64,000 nucleotides of DNA from Ornithodoros turicata (Eukaryota > Arthropoda > Arachnida > Ixodida > Argasidae), in NCBI RefSeq assembly GCF_037126465.1, contig NC_088206.1, positions 29,514,790 through 29,578,789 of the forward strand, in the 5' to 3' direction. Every line of letters starts with the position of its first letter. The first letter of the stretch is position 1. Both the position numbers and the translations under genes were made by a program. Under the pieces are notes generated by a model. The model saw only the letters and a program-made list of their open reading frames with translations. It was not told where the DNA came from and searched no databases. Of this stretch, positions 54,145 through 64,000 are shown piece after piece.

Positions 54145-56960
54145 GATTTAATTTGGTCTCGTGCTGTTGTGGTATCAAACTGACAGTTCTTGTATGTTTG
54201 TGACCGTGTTTTCTCCTCTAATAAATTTACTTACAAACTTCTGTGATAAGCATACTGCAACATTTTGGGACACGAAAGACAAGCACTCAAGGTACACACA
54301 GAGACACACACAAGCGTCACTCACAACTGAAATGTATTGCAGGAAAAGAAGGCATAAATACACAACCGGTATCAGGCGACACGTGCCGAGATACAGGACT
54401 TAATACATGCGGAAAGTCGGCCGGTGCAAGGCCCTACCCATTGCATTCAATTCAAGCATGCGAGTGGGCATTATGAGGCTTGTGTTGTGCTTGTCTTACG
54501 TTTAATTGCCCCATCCACTACATATATCGTGACTAATATTTTACTGCTGCTTATATACCTGGTGCTTCACGAAGGTGTCCCGGCTGAATATTCCATTAAT
54601 GTCCATGAATGTCCATTAAGCCATCGAAAAAGCTTCCGTGTAGGTAAAAGATCCTTAGGAAATCGGCCTAATTTAATATTTGCGGTAGTTTTAGACACCA
54701 TAGTTTGAACTCGACTGGTTTGTGTAATATGCTGAACCTGGTTGCGTAAACCGCTTCTTGCTTTGGCTGTTACTTAACTGTCATCTATTTTTAACCCGTT
54801 GAATCACGCCGATGAAGCTTGACTATGCTAGCGCAAAAAATATCCACGGGGGTAAGGGTTGAATCGTTTTCCTTCATTTGCCGTAACTTGTTTTACTATG
54901 ACCTTTACCCCGTAAACAACGAATTAGACTTGCGTCCCATTACCCGGGCTCTCTGTCCTTCGCATGCAGTTGCTCACGATTGGCACTGGTGTGAAGTCGT
55001 GCTTTGAGATTGCAGTTAGTAATGTATTCCTTAATAAAATTCGTATTTCACAGGTGGTGCTGCGTCACAAAACCACAAGAAAATAAGAAGAAAAAAAAAA
55101 GACATCGTCAATCTGTCACACCGTGTATAACTGTAATATGCGATCCTCGGCATTTTCTGCAACATCCCATGGGATGAGTTCCTGTGACGGTGGTGGGGGA
55201 ATGTTCGAGAGGGTCGCAGCAAGCCTACAGATGCCACAAAATTAACAATCAAATATTGACATCTACACGTGTGCAAATGAATATTTGAGAAACACAACAG
55301 TATGAGTGGTCAAAAAGCTCAGTGACAGCCACAACCAAAAGATGTTAAATATGAAATTTTCATGTGCAGAGCAGTGTCCCCGTTTTTATTGGTCGTGTCA
55401 TTGTCAACGAAGGCGAAAAAAAAAAGGACACATGAAGGAAGCAGATACCCATGACGGAACACAAGATATGGAAGGTAGAGAATATGTATAGACAATAGAC
55501 AATAAAAATTTATACGCATATGGCAGCAAGGGCCGAAACAGGAAAAGGCGAGCTTGGCGACATTGAGGCGGTCGAAAAAGGTCAATAGGCATATCACTTT
55601 TGTAGCGTTGATTTAACTGGCTTAGACGACAGTCTCCAGCATTTCTTTTACAATAACCTCAGACCCTCTAGGCTCGGAACACGGCAGTGTTTGCGACTAG
55701 TATTTGGGATTCTGTATATATTTCGACGTTCAAGCAGGATCACTGGATCACTTGGCGTGCAGTGCACTAGCTACCATTTTGTTACCATATACATGATTTG
55801 TATATGAGCAATTTGTGCGCGCGCGGTTTTTGAGCTGCGCATTACTAAAGCCTGTTCGGCGCTACAGCCTTTCAATGCGTCCGTCCGTCGCCATTTTGGG
55901 TGCGACGGAATCGCTTTCCAATCCATGTCCGCACTTTTGCGACGAACACGAGGAACAGCTTGGAGACGACTACGCGAAGTGAAGTGAAAGAAGATCAGAG
56001 TTGCGCGGTGGCACGGTTACGGTGGCAAGGGCCGCGATTTCTTGCGTCGCTTCGTCCAAAAATTGCGAACCCAACTCTGCGAACCAATGCGTCCGTCGCT
56101 TTCGGGTCGCAGACAGACGTAACGCCGACAGACGCATTGAAACGCACGAACTCATAAATAAGGGCCTTCAGACGTAACAATTAAGCGACAACTTTCTGGC
56201 AAGGGATAAAACAATTACAATGTCGTAGTTTTATACGACTTACCGTTGCTTTGGTCGAAGCATAATGATGCTGGATCGTTGTAGGTGAATGTGACAGTAA
56301 TCCTCAGTAGAGCTCGGACAAATTGGGTCACCGATGGCTGCGGAATTGTAAAGTACATTCAACAACTTGTCCGGCTAACACTGCAGAATTCAGTGCCAAT
56401 ATGGCATATGTGGAGTAGCGCCACTATTTCCAATATTCTTACTTTACCGATTCCCCTTCTCTTTCCACAATAACTTGGGCTAGTTCTAAAACACTGCCTC
56501 ACATACTGTGTCATGTCTCTGCAGGAGGGCAGCAACACTCTTGCGTTTTGAGTTTTACGCCCCCGAAATACGAAATTTGCAGGCGTACTCACAGGTGACG
56601 AGTGAAGACACACACAAAATAGAAACGACACGACAAAAAGAGCATAGAAAGTAGACAAAACATAGAAAAACTGACCCTTATAATATCTGTACTCACGATT
56701 CAAACGAACTGGTACCTTGACAGCGTCTGGTGCTCAGGAATGCACCGTTCGTCGTTCGATGACCTCTTCTTCTTCTTCGATCTCAGATGCTGGCCGTTAT
56801 CCACCGAGGGAGACTTCTTCTTCTTCAGCCACAAAGGAAGTGGCCCGTAGCCAGACAGGGCGATTGGCCAGGAGTATGAGGGGGGATAATAGTTCCAGGG
56901 TGACGGGCCTGCGTTGTAGAGACGGGGACGGTGGTGGGAGTTAGGTGGTCAGGCTACTCA
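54145..56960. other. No recognisable gene
   Basis: A weak inverted pair TTTCAATGCGTCCGTC (about 55869) and GACAGACGCATTGAAA (about 56130) brackets a 260-bp GC-richer block with a frame of no known domain. It may be a small foldback. Otherwise nothing is supported. Confidence 0.35.
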
Positions 56961-56971
56961 AGTAGGGCGAC

Positions 56972-57330
56972 TCAAAAGCGGCCGCAGGTAGCTAAGAAGG
57001 CAACGACGCGGGACGCCACTTCGGGGATCCATTTCTTCGTGTGTGAAGCTCCAAAGAAGAGCAAGGACGATAAGGAGAGAGGGATGCCTTGTCTGGCAAA
57101 GGGCAGGGTGAAATGGTTGCGGCGGGGCCTATCGTACAGGCGACAGTGCAGCAGCAGATGCTCAGTGGTCTCGTCCTGCACGCAGTGAGGGCACGCTGGC
57201 GGTGGATAGGTACCCGCGCGGTGAAGGTAAAAGTTTAGAGGCAAGGCGTGGCATAGAAGGCGCGTCAGCAGGACTTCAACACGGCGCGAGTGGCAGCGGT
57301 CAGTGTGCCACGGGAAGGAAAGGTGATCGT
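56972..57330 (-). pseudogene. ORF2 C-terminus of an RNase H-bearing non-LTR element
   Basis: On the minus strand the frame reads RVEVLLTRLLCHALPLNFYLHRAG, then CPHCVQDETTEHLLLHC, a CX2CX7HX4C site. This zinc-binding tail follows RNase H in I/R1-type ORF2 proteins, and the element at 59.4-61.0 kb has the same CX2CX7HX4C spacing. It ends at a stop near 56972. The upstream RNase H is not recognisable, so this is an isolated 3' piece. Confidence 0.7.
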
Positions 57331-57339
57331 AACGGGGTC

Positions 57340-58190
57340 AGGCAAGCGGCATCCAGACAGCTCCAGCAGCCTCCTATATCTGGCCCGAGTTACTGCGGGC
57401 AATGGAGGCAACAGGTCGATGAATGGCCCACCGAGGGATGTCTTAGCCAGCCCTTACAAAAAATATTGTCTTTTTCCTATAAAAAGCCTGTAGAGCTTGA
57501 GTAACCCACCCATTAGAAAGTCTTATGACTTTGTTCCGGCTTTTTGTCACCCGCATCACCTTTCTGTAGGCAACTGGAACACATTTTTTTATAGAAAAGA
57601 TAGAGACTTTAGATGCAGAAAGTATACTCATTGCGGATTCTAGCGGAACTCGTTCTCAACGTACGCTCAGTCTCCCTTCTTTGTGATGTATCAGGTGGCA
57701 CCGTTGCGTACGCCAACATATGCGCAAGTTTATGCGCGGCAGCGCCACGTGTCACAGTTGCGTCAGCGACATGGTCAGAGACTTGCTGCAGGTGCGATGA
57801 GGCCATCTGCACATCTGCATACCGGCTTCAAAGTGGCGGCGACGTGTCAAAAAGTACCGGCGGCGGCTGGCGCACATGTTACCGCTCAATCCGAAACTAC
57901 CGAGCCAAGCTCCAGCCGTGCAGCGATAGTTTCCGTTTCTGGCGTTTCTGGTTACGGGAGGCGGTGCGATTATAACATTTGTTGGACAAAGCATGACGCA
58001 ATGCTTTACAGAAAAAAGAGAAACAAAAGCTAATATAGCATTTTTATAGAAAACTTTACGAAACGCGTCTCCGTTTTCGGTCAGCCACATCGCCCTCCCC
58101 TGCGCGCGCGGTTTCGGTTTTGGGGAGCGTCTGTGGTTTCCATGTGCGTCTTCCTACTACGCTGTATGTATTGCGTGTTTCCAACTCTCT
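57340..58190. other. Upstream flank of the hAT gene
   Basis: No gene. The 5' terminal repeat of the hAT element should lie here, but I could not match it to a partner beyond 61.8 kb. An 18-base phrase GCGGATTCTAGCGGAACT near 57633 resembles GCGGATTCTGGCGGAATA near 62141 in the same orientation, which is not the orientation expected of terminal inverted repeats. Confidence 0.35.
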
Positions 58191-58194
58191 CAGC

Positions 58195-59415
58195 ATGCCA
58201 AAGGTGACCTACGCGCAGAAGTTCCGCAAGGAGTGGCTCAGGGACCCGCTTTTAAGCTCCTGGTTGCGATCGAAAGCAGGAGTAAATGGTAGTGAAACGG
58301 CCGAGTGTCGGTATTGTGGATGTGCAATTGGTTGCAAGTACCCTGACCTCAAGGCGCACTGCAACAGCCTAAAGCATAAGAAAACGGTAGGACATTTTGC
58401 GTCAGGACAACAAACAGTTAGTTTCGCACCTGCGAAAGCCGACGGAGCACATGAAGCGGAAGGCAGGACTGCGCTTTTTATTGCTGAGCACAGTTCCATA
58501 CTCACTGCAGACCATCTGTGCGAACTGTACAAGAAAACATTTCCTGACAGTGTAGCCGCAAAGCAATATCAAATGCATCGCACCGAGTGTTCAGCAGTGC
58601 TCAAGAATGTGATTTTTCCACACTTCATGGAAGACCTCGCACATGACATAGGCGATTCTTTCTACAGTTTGATAATAGACGAATCCACCGATATCAGTGT
58701 AACGAAGCTGCTGGCTATATCAATGATATACATCAGCAAGAAAACGTCCAGGATCGTCACAACATTCCTTGGGCCCTCCGTGTTGGAGAAATGCGACGCC
58801 AACAGCATTGTCTGTGCAGTGATGTCCATGCTCAAAAAGTACAACCTCGCAGCAGGGAAAATGAGAGGGCTAAGCACAGACAACGCGAGCGTGATGGTCG
58901 GGGTGAACAGTTGCGTGTATCAAAAACTGAAGGATGGAATACCTACACTGATCCTGATCCGCTGCATCTGGCATTCCCTTCAACTCTCTGTTTCTGCAGC
59001 CTCCGATGCGCTGCCAAGAAATATTGAATATCTCTTCAGTGAGACATACAACTGGTTTTCTCGTTCTTCTGCGAGGCAGCTGACGTACAGGGAACTGTAT
59101 GGTCTCATCAACGAGGGAAAAGAGCCGCTAAAAATTGTACAAGCATGTTCAACGAGATGGCTGTCCATTGAAAGTGCAGTTGCGAGAGTCCTGGACCAGT
59201 GGCTCGAGTTGAAGACTCACTTCGAGACAGTGAGGATCTCTGAAAAGTGCTATGCAGCAGAGTTAATGTACGCGATGTTCAGTGACAATACGAACCTTGC
59301 GTACTTAACTTTCTTGAGGCCAATACTCGCGGACGTGCAAAGAGTCAACAAAGCATTCGAGGCCAATGATGCTGACCAAATAAGGCTTTTGAGTGATCTA
59401 ACTCTCCTCCTTACG
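58195..59415 (+). pseudogene. hAT transposase, N-terminal part (interrupted)
   Basis: I start at the ATG at 58195 (MPKVTYAQKF), because the longer frame from 58120 has no support. Near residues 40-68 there is a CX2C...HX5H zinc finger (CRYC...HCNSLKH), a BED-like DNA-binding module. LIIDESTD near residue 157 gives the first catalytic Asp of hAT enzymes, LSTDNASVM gives the second, and RCIWH gives the CX2H motif. The protein reads through TLLLT at 59415 and is then cut by a non-LTR insertion. Joined with 61012-61780 the family order is complete. The longer frame reported past 59415 is element sequence, not hAT. Confidence 0.9.
59402..59415. repeat. Target site duplication, left copy (14 bp)
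   Basis: CTCTCCTCCTTACG lies at the end of the hAT N-terminal part and recurs at 60998-61011. It encodes part of TLLLT in the hAT frame. Confidence 0.9.
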
Positions 59416-60997
59416 CCGCATCTCCGGAGCGTCTTGGGGCCCCACCTGTCGCGATCTTCGCCAAATTCACAGCTCCCTCGTGCTCGGCCTCCTGCGGTAC
59501 AGCATCCCAGTGCTGCACGGCCTGCGGACGACTCACGAGCGGGAACTCCTGAACATTCAGTCTCGCAGTCTTCGCGCATGCCTGGGCTTACCCAAGACAA
59601 CGGAAACTTATTCGGTACTTGCAGAGGCCAGGGAACCACTTGTTACCACCCTGCGAGATAGAGAGACCCTCCGCATTTACACGCGGCCAATGACTCGGCA
59701 CCCTTTCCACTACCTCAGGACCATTGACCACGACAGCCCCGCGTCTGCCTTTGGTAGCGCAGTGCGCCGTCTGAAGGGTGTTGTCCCACCTCCCACATCT
59801 CACGTATCGTATGCTACCCCAACATGGGCTCTCGACCAACCTCCCATATGCACATTTATCCATGGCCTCGGGAAAAAAAGCGACACGCCAGCGCCTGTAG
59901 CACATCAACTTGCCCTGGAACACCTATCCTCGCTGCACCACGGAAGGCAGACCGTCTATACTGATGGGTCTGTGATACCTGGTGGAGCAGCTGCAGCCTT
60001 TTATGTGCCCCACGAAGATTTTGAGAGAGCGTCCAAGCTCCCCAACGAGACGTCCTCCACGGAAGCAGAGCTATTCGCAATCAATATGGCCCTTCAGCAC
60101 ATCTCGTCCTCCCCACCTGCAGAGTGGACGATCCTCACCGACAGCAAGCCAGCCCTGGAGATCCTGGGTTCTCACGCCACCAAAATCATCAGCGACCTCC
60201 AAACGGCTATCATCGCCGCATGCGACTCTCTTTGCGCCTCTGGCCACGGTGTGCGGCTACAGTGGGTTCCCAGCCACATAGGCCTCAGTGGGAACTCCCG
60301 AGCGGACGCCGCCGCGAGGCGTGCCCACCAAGACGTCGGCCCGCCAGCTAGTATGCCGCTCACATCGTCCGCCTGCCTTATAAAGATCCGCGAGTGGTGT
60401 GCCTCCGAAATGCGTCGCTCTGTCGAAGACGCTGTACGCTCCAATGCGTATATCCAGTCCATTGACCCGACAATGCAATTCGCTCCATACCAGCAGCTCG
60501 TCCGCGCAGAAGAAACGCTGCTGCATCGGCTCCGGCTCAACGTCGCATATACACCGCAATACCTGTGCAGGGTCGGAAAGCGTCGCTCAGCCAGCTGCGC
60601 TACCTGTGGCGCAGTAGCAGACGTTGAGCACCTCCTACTAATCTGCTCGGAGTACTCTGCAGCCCGCGCTGTCCTCGCCAATCGCCTCCAACGCCTGGGA
60701 CACGGCTCGCTCTCTCTGGCCGTGCTTCTCGGCCCCGTCGCACGCCAACAACAGGGAGCCGTTACAAGGGCTCTCCTGCAATACCTACAGGACACCCAAC
60801 TGAGTGTTACGTTGTGAACTGAGAACCGCGGCCCTGGGCACTCGCCCCCACTGCAAAGAAACCGGCCGTTTTCTTTTTTTTTTTTTTTCTTTCTTTGTTT
60901 TTGCTCCACCAGGGCGTAGCAAGCCGACATAGGTCTGGCTGACCTCTCCCTGCGTGGACGCCACCTCCTCTTTATTAAACTTATATACCCCCCCCCC
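59416..60997 (+). mobile_element. 5'-truncated I-like non-LTR element inserted in the hAT gene
   Basis: A 1582-bp insert bounded by the 14-bp duplication CTCTCCTCCTTACG. It starts inside the post-RT region and includes RNase H, the zinc tail and a 3' untranslated part with T runs. The end reads TTTATTAAACTTATATA followed by a run of C. Truncation at the 5' end plus a target duplication is the usual outcome of target-primed reverse transcription. The orientation is the same as the hAT gene. Confidence 0.92.
59480..60817 (+). CDS. ORF2 C-terminal half: post-RT region, RNase H and zinc tail (5'-truncated)
   Basis: An open 445-residue frame without stops. It opens with LLRYSIPVLHGL and LNIQSRSLRACLGLPKTTET (post-RT). 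RNase H shows VYTDGSV (Asp), TEAELFAINMAL (Glu), LTDSKPALE (Asp) and SRADAAARRAH (Asp/His) in the correct order over about residues 155-280. CATCGAVADVEHLLLIC is a CX2CX7HX4C zinc tail. The frame begins inside the ancestral ORF, as the element lacks endonuclease and RT catalytic parts, so it cannot move by itself. The lack of stops points to a fairly recent insertion. Confidence 0.85.
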   Translation: MLGLLRYSIPVLHGLRTTHERELLNIQSRSLRACLGLPKTTETYSVLAEAREPLVTTLRDRETLRIYTRPMTRHPFHYLRTIDHDSPASAFGSAVRRLKGVVPPPTSHVSYATPTWALDQPPICTFIHGLGKKSDTPAPVAHQLALEHLSSLHHGRQTVYTDGSVIPGGAAAAFYVPHEDFERASKLPNETSSTEAELFAINMALQHISSSPPAEWTILTDSKPALEILGSHATKIISDLQTAIIAACDSLCASGHGVRLQWVPSHIGLSGNSRADAAARRAHQDVGPPASMPLTSSACLIKIREWCASEMRRSVEDAVRSNAYIQSIDPTMQFAPYQQLVRAEETLLHRLRLNVAYTPQYLCRVGKRRSASCATCGAVADVEHLLLICSEYSAARAVLANRLQRLGHGSLSLAVLLGPVARQQQGAVTRALLQYLQDTQLSVTL

Positions 60998-61011
60998 CTC
61001 TCCTCCTTACG
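60998..61011. repeat. Target site duplication, right copy (14 bp)
   Basis: CTCTCCTCCTTACG, partner of 59402-59415. The bases just before it are a run of eight or more C, so the exact junction could shift by a base or two. Confidence 0.9.
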
Positions 61012-61780
61012 TCCTTGTTCAAGAATGTAGTGGTGCCAACGGCAAAACTCTGTCCGTTGACCTCGACTTTAGAGGGAAACTTGGACCCCAAGCCATACCT
61101 AGGCTACCTTTTTGAAAAAACAAATGCGGGAAATGAAAGAAAGTGGAATGCCGTCCCATGAAGAGCTGACGATAAGATCACGTTGCGTTAAGTTCATCGT
61201 TGCTCTGGTAGAGCAAATAAGACAGCGTCTTCCAGGGAACATCGACGTACTTAGCAAGATGTCTTTGTTGTCCGTCCAGAAATCACTAAGTGTACTAAAA
61301 GAGCCACTTGTGCCGCTACTGGAAGCTTTGAACGTGGACCCCGCCGACATTGAAAGGATCGAGCACCAGTGGAGGAACATTACACTGGTGGAATGGAAGA
61401 AGACTTCGACGACAGAGGCATTCTGGTGCGAAGTCAAATCGTACCGGAACTCTTGCAACGAAAATCCCTACCAGGAGCTAGCTAACTTCGCTATCTCACT
61501 GCTGGTCCTGCCTTACTCGAATGCAGAGGTAGAACGTGCATTCAGTCAGTTGAACGTCGTGAAAAACAAGCTGCGGAACCAGCTCAAACCTGAAATGGTG
61601 GAGGCTCTTTTGACGATCCGCGCAGGACTGAGACGTCATGGAAAAGGCTGCTTCGAATATGACCTCCCAGGAGCAGTAGTCAGGAACATCGGCACCCTAG
61701 CCTGTTATGATGGACCTTCATCGAGCAGCAGCACCCAGGCTTCTTGCGATGATGACCTTTCTTTTGACGCTCTTTTCTAA
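61012..61780 (+). pseudogene. hAT transposase, C-terminal part
   Basis: Directly after the right duplication the hAT frame resumes (FKNVVVPTAKLCPL, YLGYLFEK). A one-base frameshift lies in the A run at about 61114-61121. The frame then continues through LLVLPYSNAEVERAFSQLN and KNKLRNQLKPEMVEALLTIRAGL, the hAT dimerisation region with the conserved E-R-x-FS signature, and ends at a stop at 61778-61780. Two lesions, the insertion and this shift, make the gene inactive here. Confidence 0.9.
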
Positions 61781-62000
61781 GTTCGAATTTTCTTTATAAT
61801 TTTTTGGTTTACTTGTTTATTTTGCAAGAAGCGCTGTCGTTACATTGGTGTATGCATACGTATGTATATTTTGATGCGAGAAATCGGAGTTCTGCCACGT
61901 CGCAGTATGTGACAATAAAAACAGAAATACACATGTTTTACGTTTTATCCTCTATGCATCTCTCTCACTACTGGTTAAGTAAGTAAAGAAATTTCAGGTC
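61781..62000. other. 3' flank of hAT / 5' flank of CACTA-like gene
   Basis: AT-rich, non-coding. AATAAA occurs near 61914 (CAATAAAAACAG), a plausible polyadenylation signal for the hAT gene. Terminal repeats of either element were not identified. Confidence 0.35.
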
Positions 62001-62384
62001 TTGATTTCAGTCATATACACCGTCATTATTTTCAACTACCACCTGAAAATGCTGCTGGCTCGTCGACCTTTCGAGGGAACCGTTTTTAAACTGTACTTTG
62101 GACGCATAGCGGAACTTAGTAGAATGCAGAACACATTTAGCGGATTCTGGCGGAATATTGGAGCGATTCGGGCGGGCTGCCTTCTCAGAATGTTGGCAAC
62201 ACTGATAGGATACAGCCTTCGCCACAGTTGTACAAAGGAGGCAACAGAAAGCCTTCTTCGTCTCCTGGAAGCGCACTTACCTGAAGAGGCTGCACTGCCA
62301 ACTTCTAAGTACCTCTTCTTCAAGCAGTTTTTGTCTAGTCATCAATCCATGGTGTACCATTTTTACTGCCCGTGTGTACTGTAG
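62001..62384 (+). pseudogene. N-terminal region of a CACTA-like transposase
   Basis: The frame reads FSGFWRNIGAIRAGCLLRMLATLIGY, then LPTSKYLFFKQFL and VYHFYCPC, and stops at TAG 62382-62384. The same frame continues beyond the stop with GFHCDTCC and CVDFETGTC, Cys pairs expected of the zinc module at the N-terminus of this transposase family. Another frame then gives FLSFDISEQVKEKLSVSE before the long open frame starts at 62542. Either the region is broken by a stop and two shifts, or introns remove parts of it. I cannot decide which. Confidence 0.5.
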
Positions 62385-62541
62385 TGTCAACAGTACCTTG
62401 GTACCAGAGATGACCAAGGCTTCCACTGCGACACATGCTGTGTAGACTTTGAAACGGGCACATGTTAGATGATTTCAGCTGCTTTCTTTCCTTCGATATA
62501 AGTGAGCAAGTGAAGGAGAAGCTTTCGGTGTCCGAGCTTGA

Positions 62542-64000
62542 CTTCAAACAGCTGTCACGGTCACTGCCTTCGATGTAGGCTCAATCACAACAAGTAAGGG
62601 CTACTATGATCTACCAACTTCTGAAAATGACTTGTCACTTACTTGGAATACAGACGGCGTACCCCTATACGAGTCCTTAGCCTACAGCATATGGCCGTTG
62701 CTACTCCAAATCAACGAGCTACCTCTAACGGTTCGTGCGAGACATATGATTTTGGGAGGGCTATGGTTCGGAGATAAGAAACCAGACATGAATACCTTCT
62801 TGAAGCCCTTTGTGAATCAAATGAACACGTTATCAAGCACGCGTTTTGAATGGACAGATCGTCTAGGAAACTGCCAAACAGTGCGCATATTTCCAGGGCC
62901 ATGTAGCGTAGACACAGTAGCCAGAGCCATGGTTATGAATATGAATCAGTTTAATGGTTCGCATGGCTGTGGCTGGTGTGTCCACGAGGGCGAGGTCGTG
63001 CCAAAAGGAAATGGTCATGCACGCGTGTATCCTGCTTTGTCACCGAAACCTGCAGCAAGAACACACGAATCATTTTTAGAATGTGCGTCTGAGGCCGAAG
63101 AATCTCAGGAACCTAGAAATGGGGTAAAAGACCGTAGCATTCTTTTTCTCCTTGCCTTCTTTTCATTTCCAGCTGGCTTCGTTGTCGACTACATGCATGC
63201 TGTGTGTGCTGGTTTTGTAAGGCACACGTCATGCATGTGGTTTGACACCAAAGCAGCCTTTCCGTACAGCATTGGGTCAAAGATAAACGAAATTGACAAG
63301 CGTCTTCGAGATTTACATCCAATATGGGAAATTTCAAGGCTGCCCGGATCTATGACATTGCGCAAATACTGGAAAGCATCCGAATGGCAGAATTGGCTGT
63401 TGTTTTACTCTCCCGTCGTTTTGCATGGAATATTACCATCAATCTTCGTGAGTCTACCACCAATTACGTTCGTGAGTCTAATGCATTTTTTTCTGTCAGA
63501 CACTGTTGCAACAGACAAACTCAGGGAAGCACGTAAAAAAATGTACTCGTTTTTACAAGAATATGAGCAGCTGTATGGAAAAGAGCACATGACATTCAAC
63601 GCGCACCTATTGTCACATGTTCCCGATTCTGTACAGATCTGGGGACCCCTATGGAATTACTCGGCGTACGCTTTCGAGAACATGAATGGGCAACTCGTAC
63701 GCCTTGTCAATGGAACACGCCACGCTCATTGGCAGATAATTGAGAAATTTTCTTTCTTGACATCTCTTCCCACGCTTTGGGATAAGTGCGCATATGGTCA
63801 GGAGTCATTTCACACACCAGATCAGGAGTCCAAGCAAAAATTAATGCGCTACTTTCTTAAAGGTTACCATCTAAGGAAACACTCATTCAGCACGAGTGGT
63901 GTCATTTTCTATGGTAGAGGTAAGAGGGATGATGAGGGCACGTGCTACACGAAAGTTCGTATTAATGAGTTCACGTACTGTGTGCGATCACTTGACAAGT
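62542..64000 (+). CDS. CACTA (Transposase_21-like) transposase, partial at the right edge
   Basis: My own translation shows an unbroken frame of 486 codons from after the stop at 62539-62541 to the window edge. LTWNTDGVPLYESLAYSIWPLLLQ matches the first catalytic-Asp region of tnp2/Transposase_21 (TDG...YSIWP). It is followed by ILGGLWFGDKKPDMNTFLKPFV, then VDTVARAMVMNM (candidate second Asp) and GCGWC. DYMHAVCAGFVRH and LFYSPVVLHGILP follow in the order usual for animal CACTA-like proteins. Then come HLLSHVPDSVQIWGPLWNYSAYAFE and ENMNGQLVRLVNGT. CACTA transposases cut and paste elements with CACT ends. The protein continues past the window. The clean frame contrasts with its damaged N-terminal region. 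Confidence 0.75.

Noticed and set aside
58120..59661. Single 513-codon hAT frame as given by the first ATG and last stop
   Set aside because: The part after 59415 is inserted non-LTR sequence, and the N-terminal 25 codons before 58195 have no family support.
60172..60930. 252-codon minus-strand frame opposite the RNase H region
   Set aside because: It is the shadow of the well-supported plus-strand ORF2 frame and has no domain of its own.
61965..61990. CACTACTGG string as the 5' end of the CACTA-like element at the right edge
   Set aside because: A five-base CACTA match is expected by chance, and no partner end is inside the window.
57633..62160. 18-base similarity (near 57633 and 62141) as hAT terminal repeats
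   Set aside because: The two copies are in direct, not inverted, orientation and no 8-bp target duplication was found.

Overview
This window looks like a piece of a large, transposon-rich animal genome, most likely an arachnid and probably a tick. That guess is an inference from the mix of families: I-like non-LTR elements whose ORF2 carries endonuclease, reverse transcriptase (RT) and RNase H, BEL/Pao and Ty3/gypsy LTR elements, hAT and CACTA-like DNA transposons, TA-flanked MITEs and long palindromes. There are no bacterial-type operons, and I recognise no single-copy host gene, rRNA gene or canonical tRNA gene. Nearly everything I can name is a transposable element or a remnant of one.

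Left part (1-15.2 kb). A decayed I-like non-LTR element lies on the minus strand at 1-3.1 kb. A complete and apparently very young Ty3/gypsy-type LTR retrotransposon follows at 4323-8746 (minus strand). Its LTRs are identical, it has a 5-bp target duplication, a primer binding site, a polypurine tract and one open 1304-aa gag-pol frame. Small ORF1 fragments of I-like elements follow at 8.9 and 11.1-11.8 kb. A frameshifted Ty3/gypsy pol lies on the plus strand at 12.7-15.0 kb, cut off inside the integrase by half a MITE.

Middle (15.2-48 kb). Two BEL/Pao pol fragments (19.3-19.9 and 21.0-22.0 kb) sit among local duplications. A perfect 121-bp palindrome at 27.1 kb carries a hammerhead-like core. 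A complete palindromic MITE lies at 27.6 kb. A 1.9-kb CACTA-like element at 28.6-30.5 kb holds the decayed 3' part of a transposase and a nested mariner-type MITE. Other items are an I-like ORF1 remnant (31.4-32.0 kb), a tandemly duplicated candidate mini-exon (35.4-35.9 kb), a mariner-type MITE (38.3 kb), an I-like 5' fragment (39.4-40.2 kb), a tRNA-derived SINE head (40.7 kb), a degenerate tandem repeat (42.2-42.6 kb) and a pogo/Tigger-like MITE (43.1-43.8 kb). The rest of this stretch is AT-rich and featureless to me.

Right part (48-64 kb). Fragments of a CR1-like RT and a BEL/Pao integrase lie at 48.3-49.2 kb. A cluster of palindromes at 51.2-52.9 kb repeatedly contains the pattern CYGANGA, hairpin, GARA. 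A foldback element lies at 53.9 kb and a non-LTR ORF2 C-terminus at 57.0-57.3 kb (minus strand). A hAT transposase gene at 58.2-61.8 kb is split by a 5'-truncated I-like element with a 14-bp target duplication. A CACTA (Transposase_21-like) frame stays open from 62542 to the right edge.

The elements do not form a pathway. They record successive insertions: non-LTR into hAT, MITE into CACTA, MITE into gypsy, and palindrome into a palindrome-like repeat. The items most worth following up are the hammerhead-like palindromes, the intact young LTR element and the CACTA-like transposase at the right edge.
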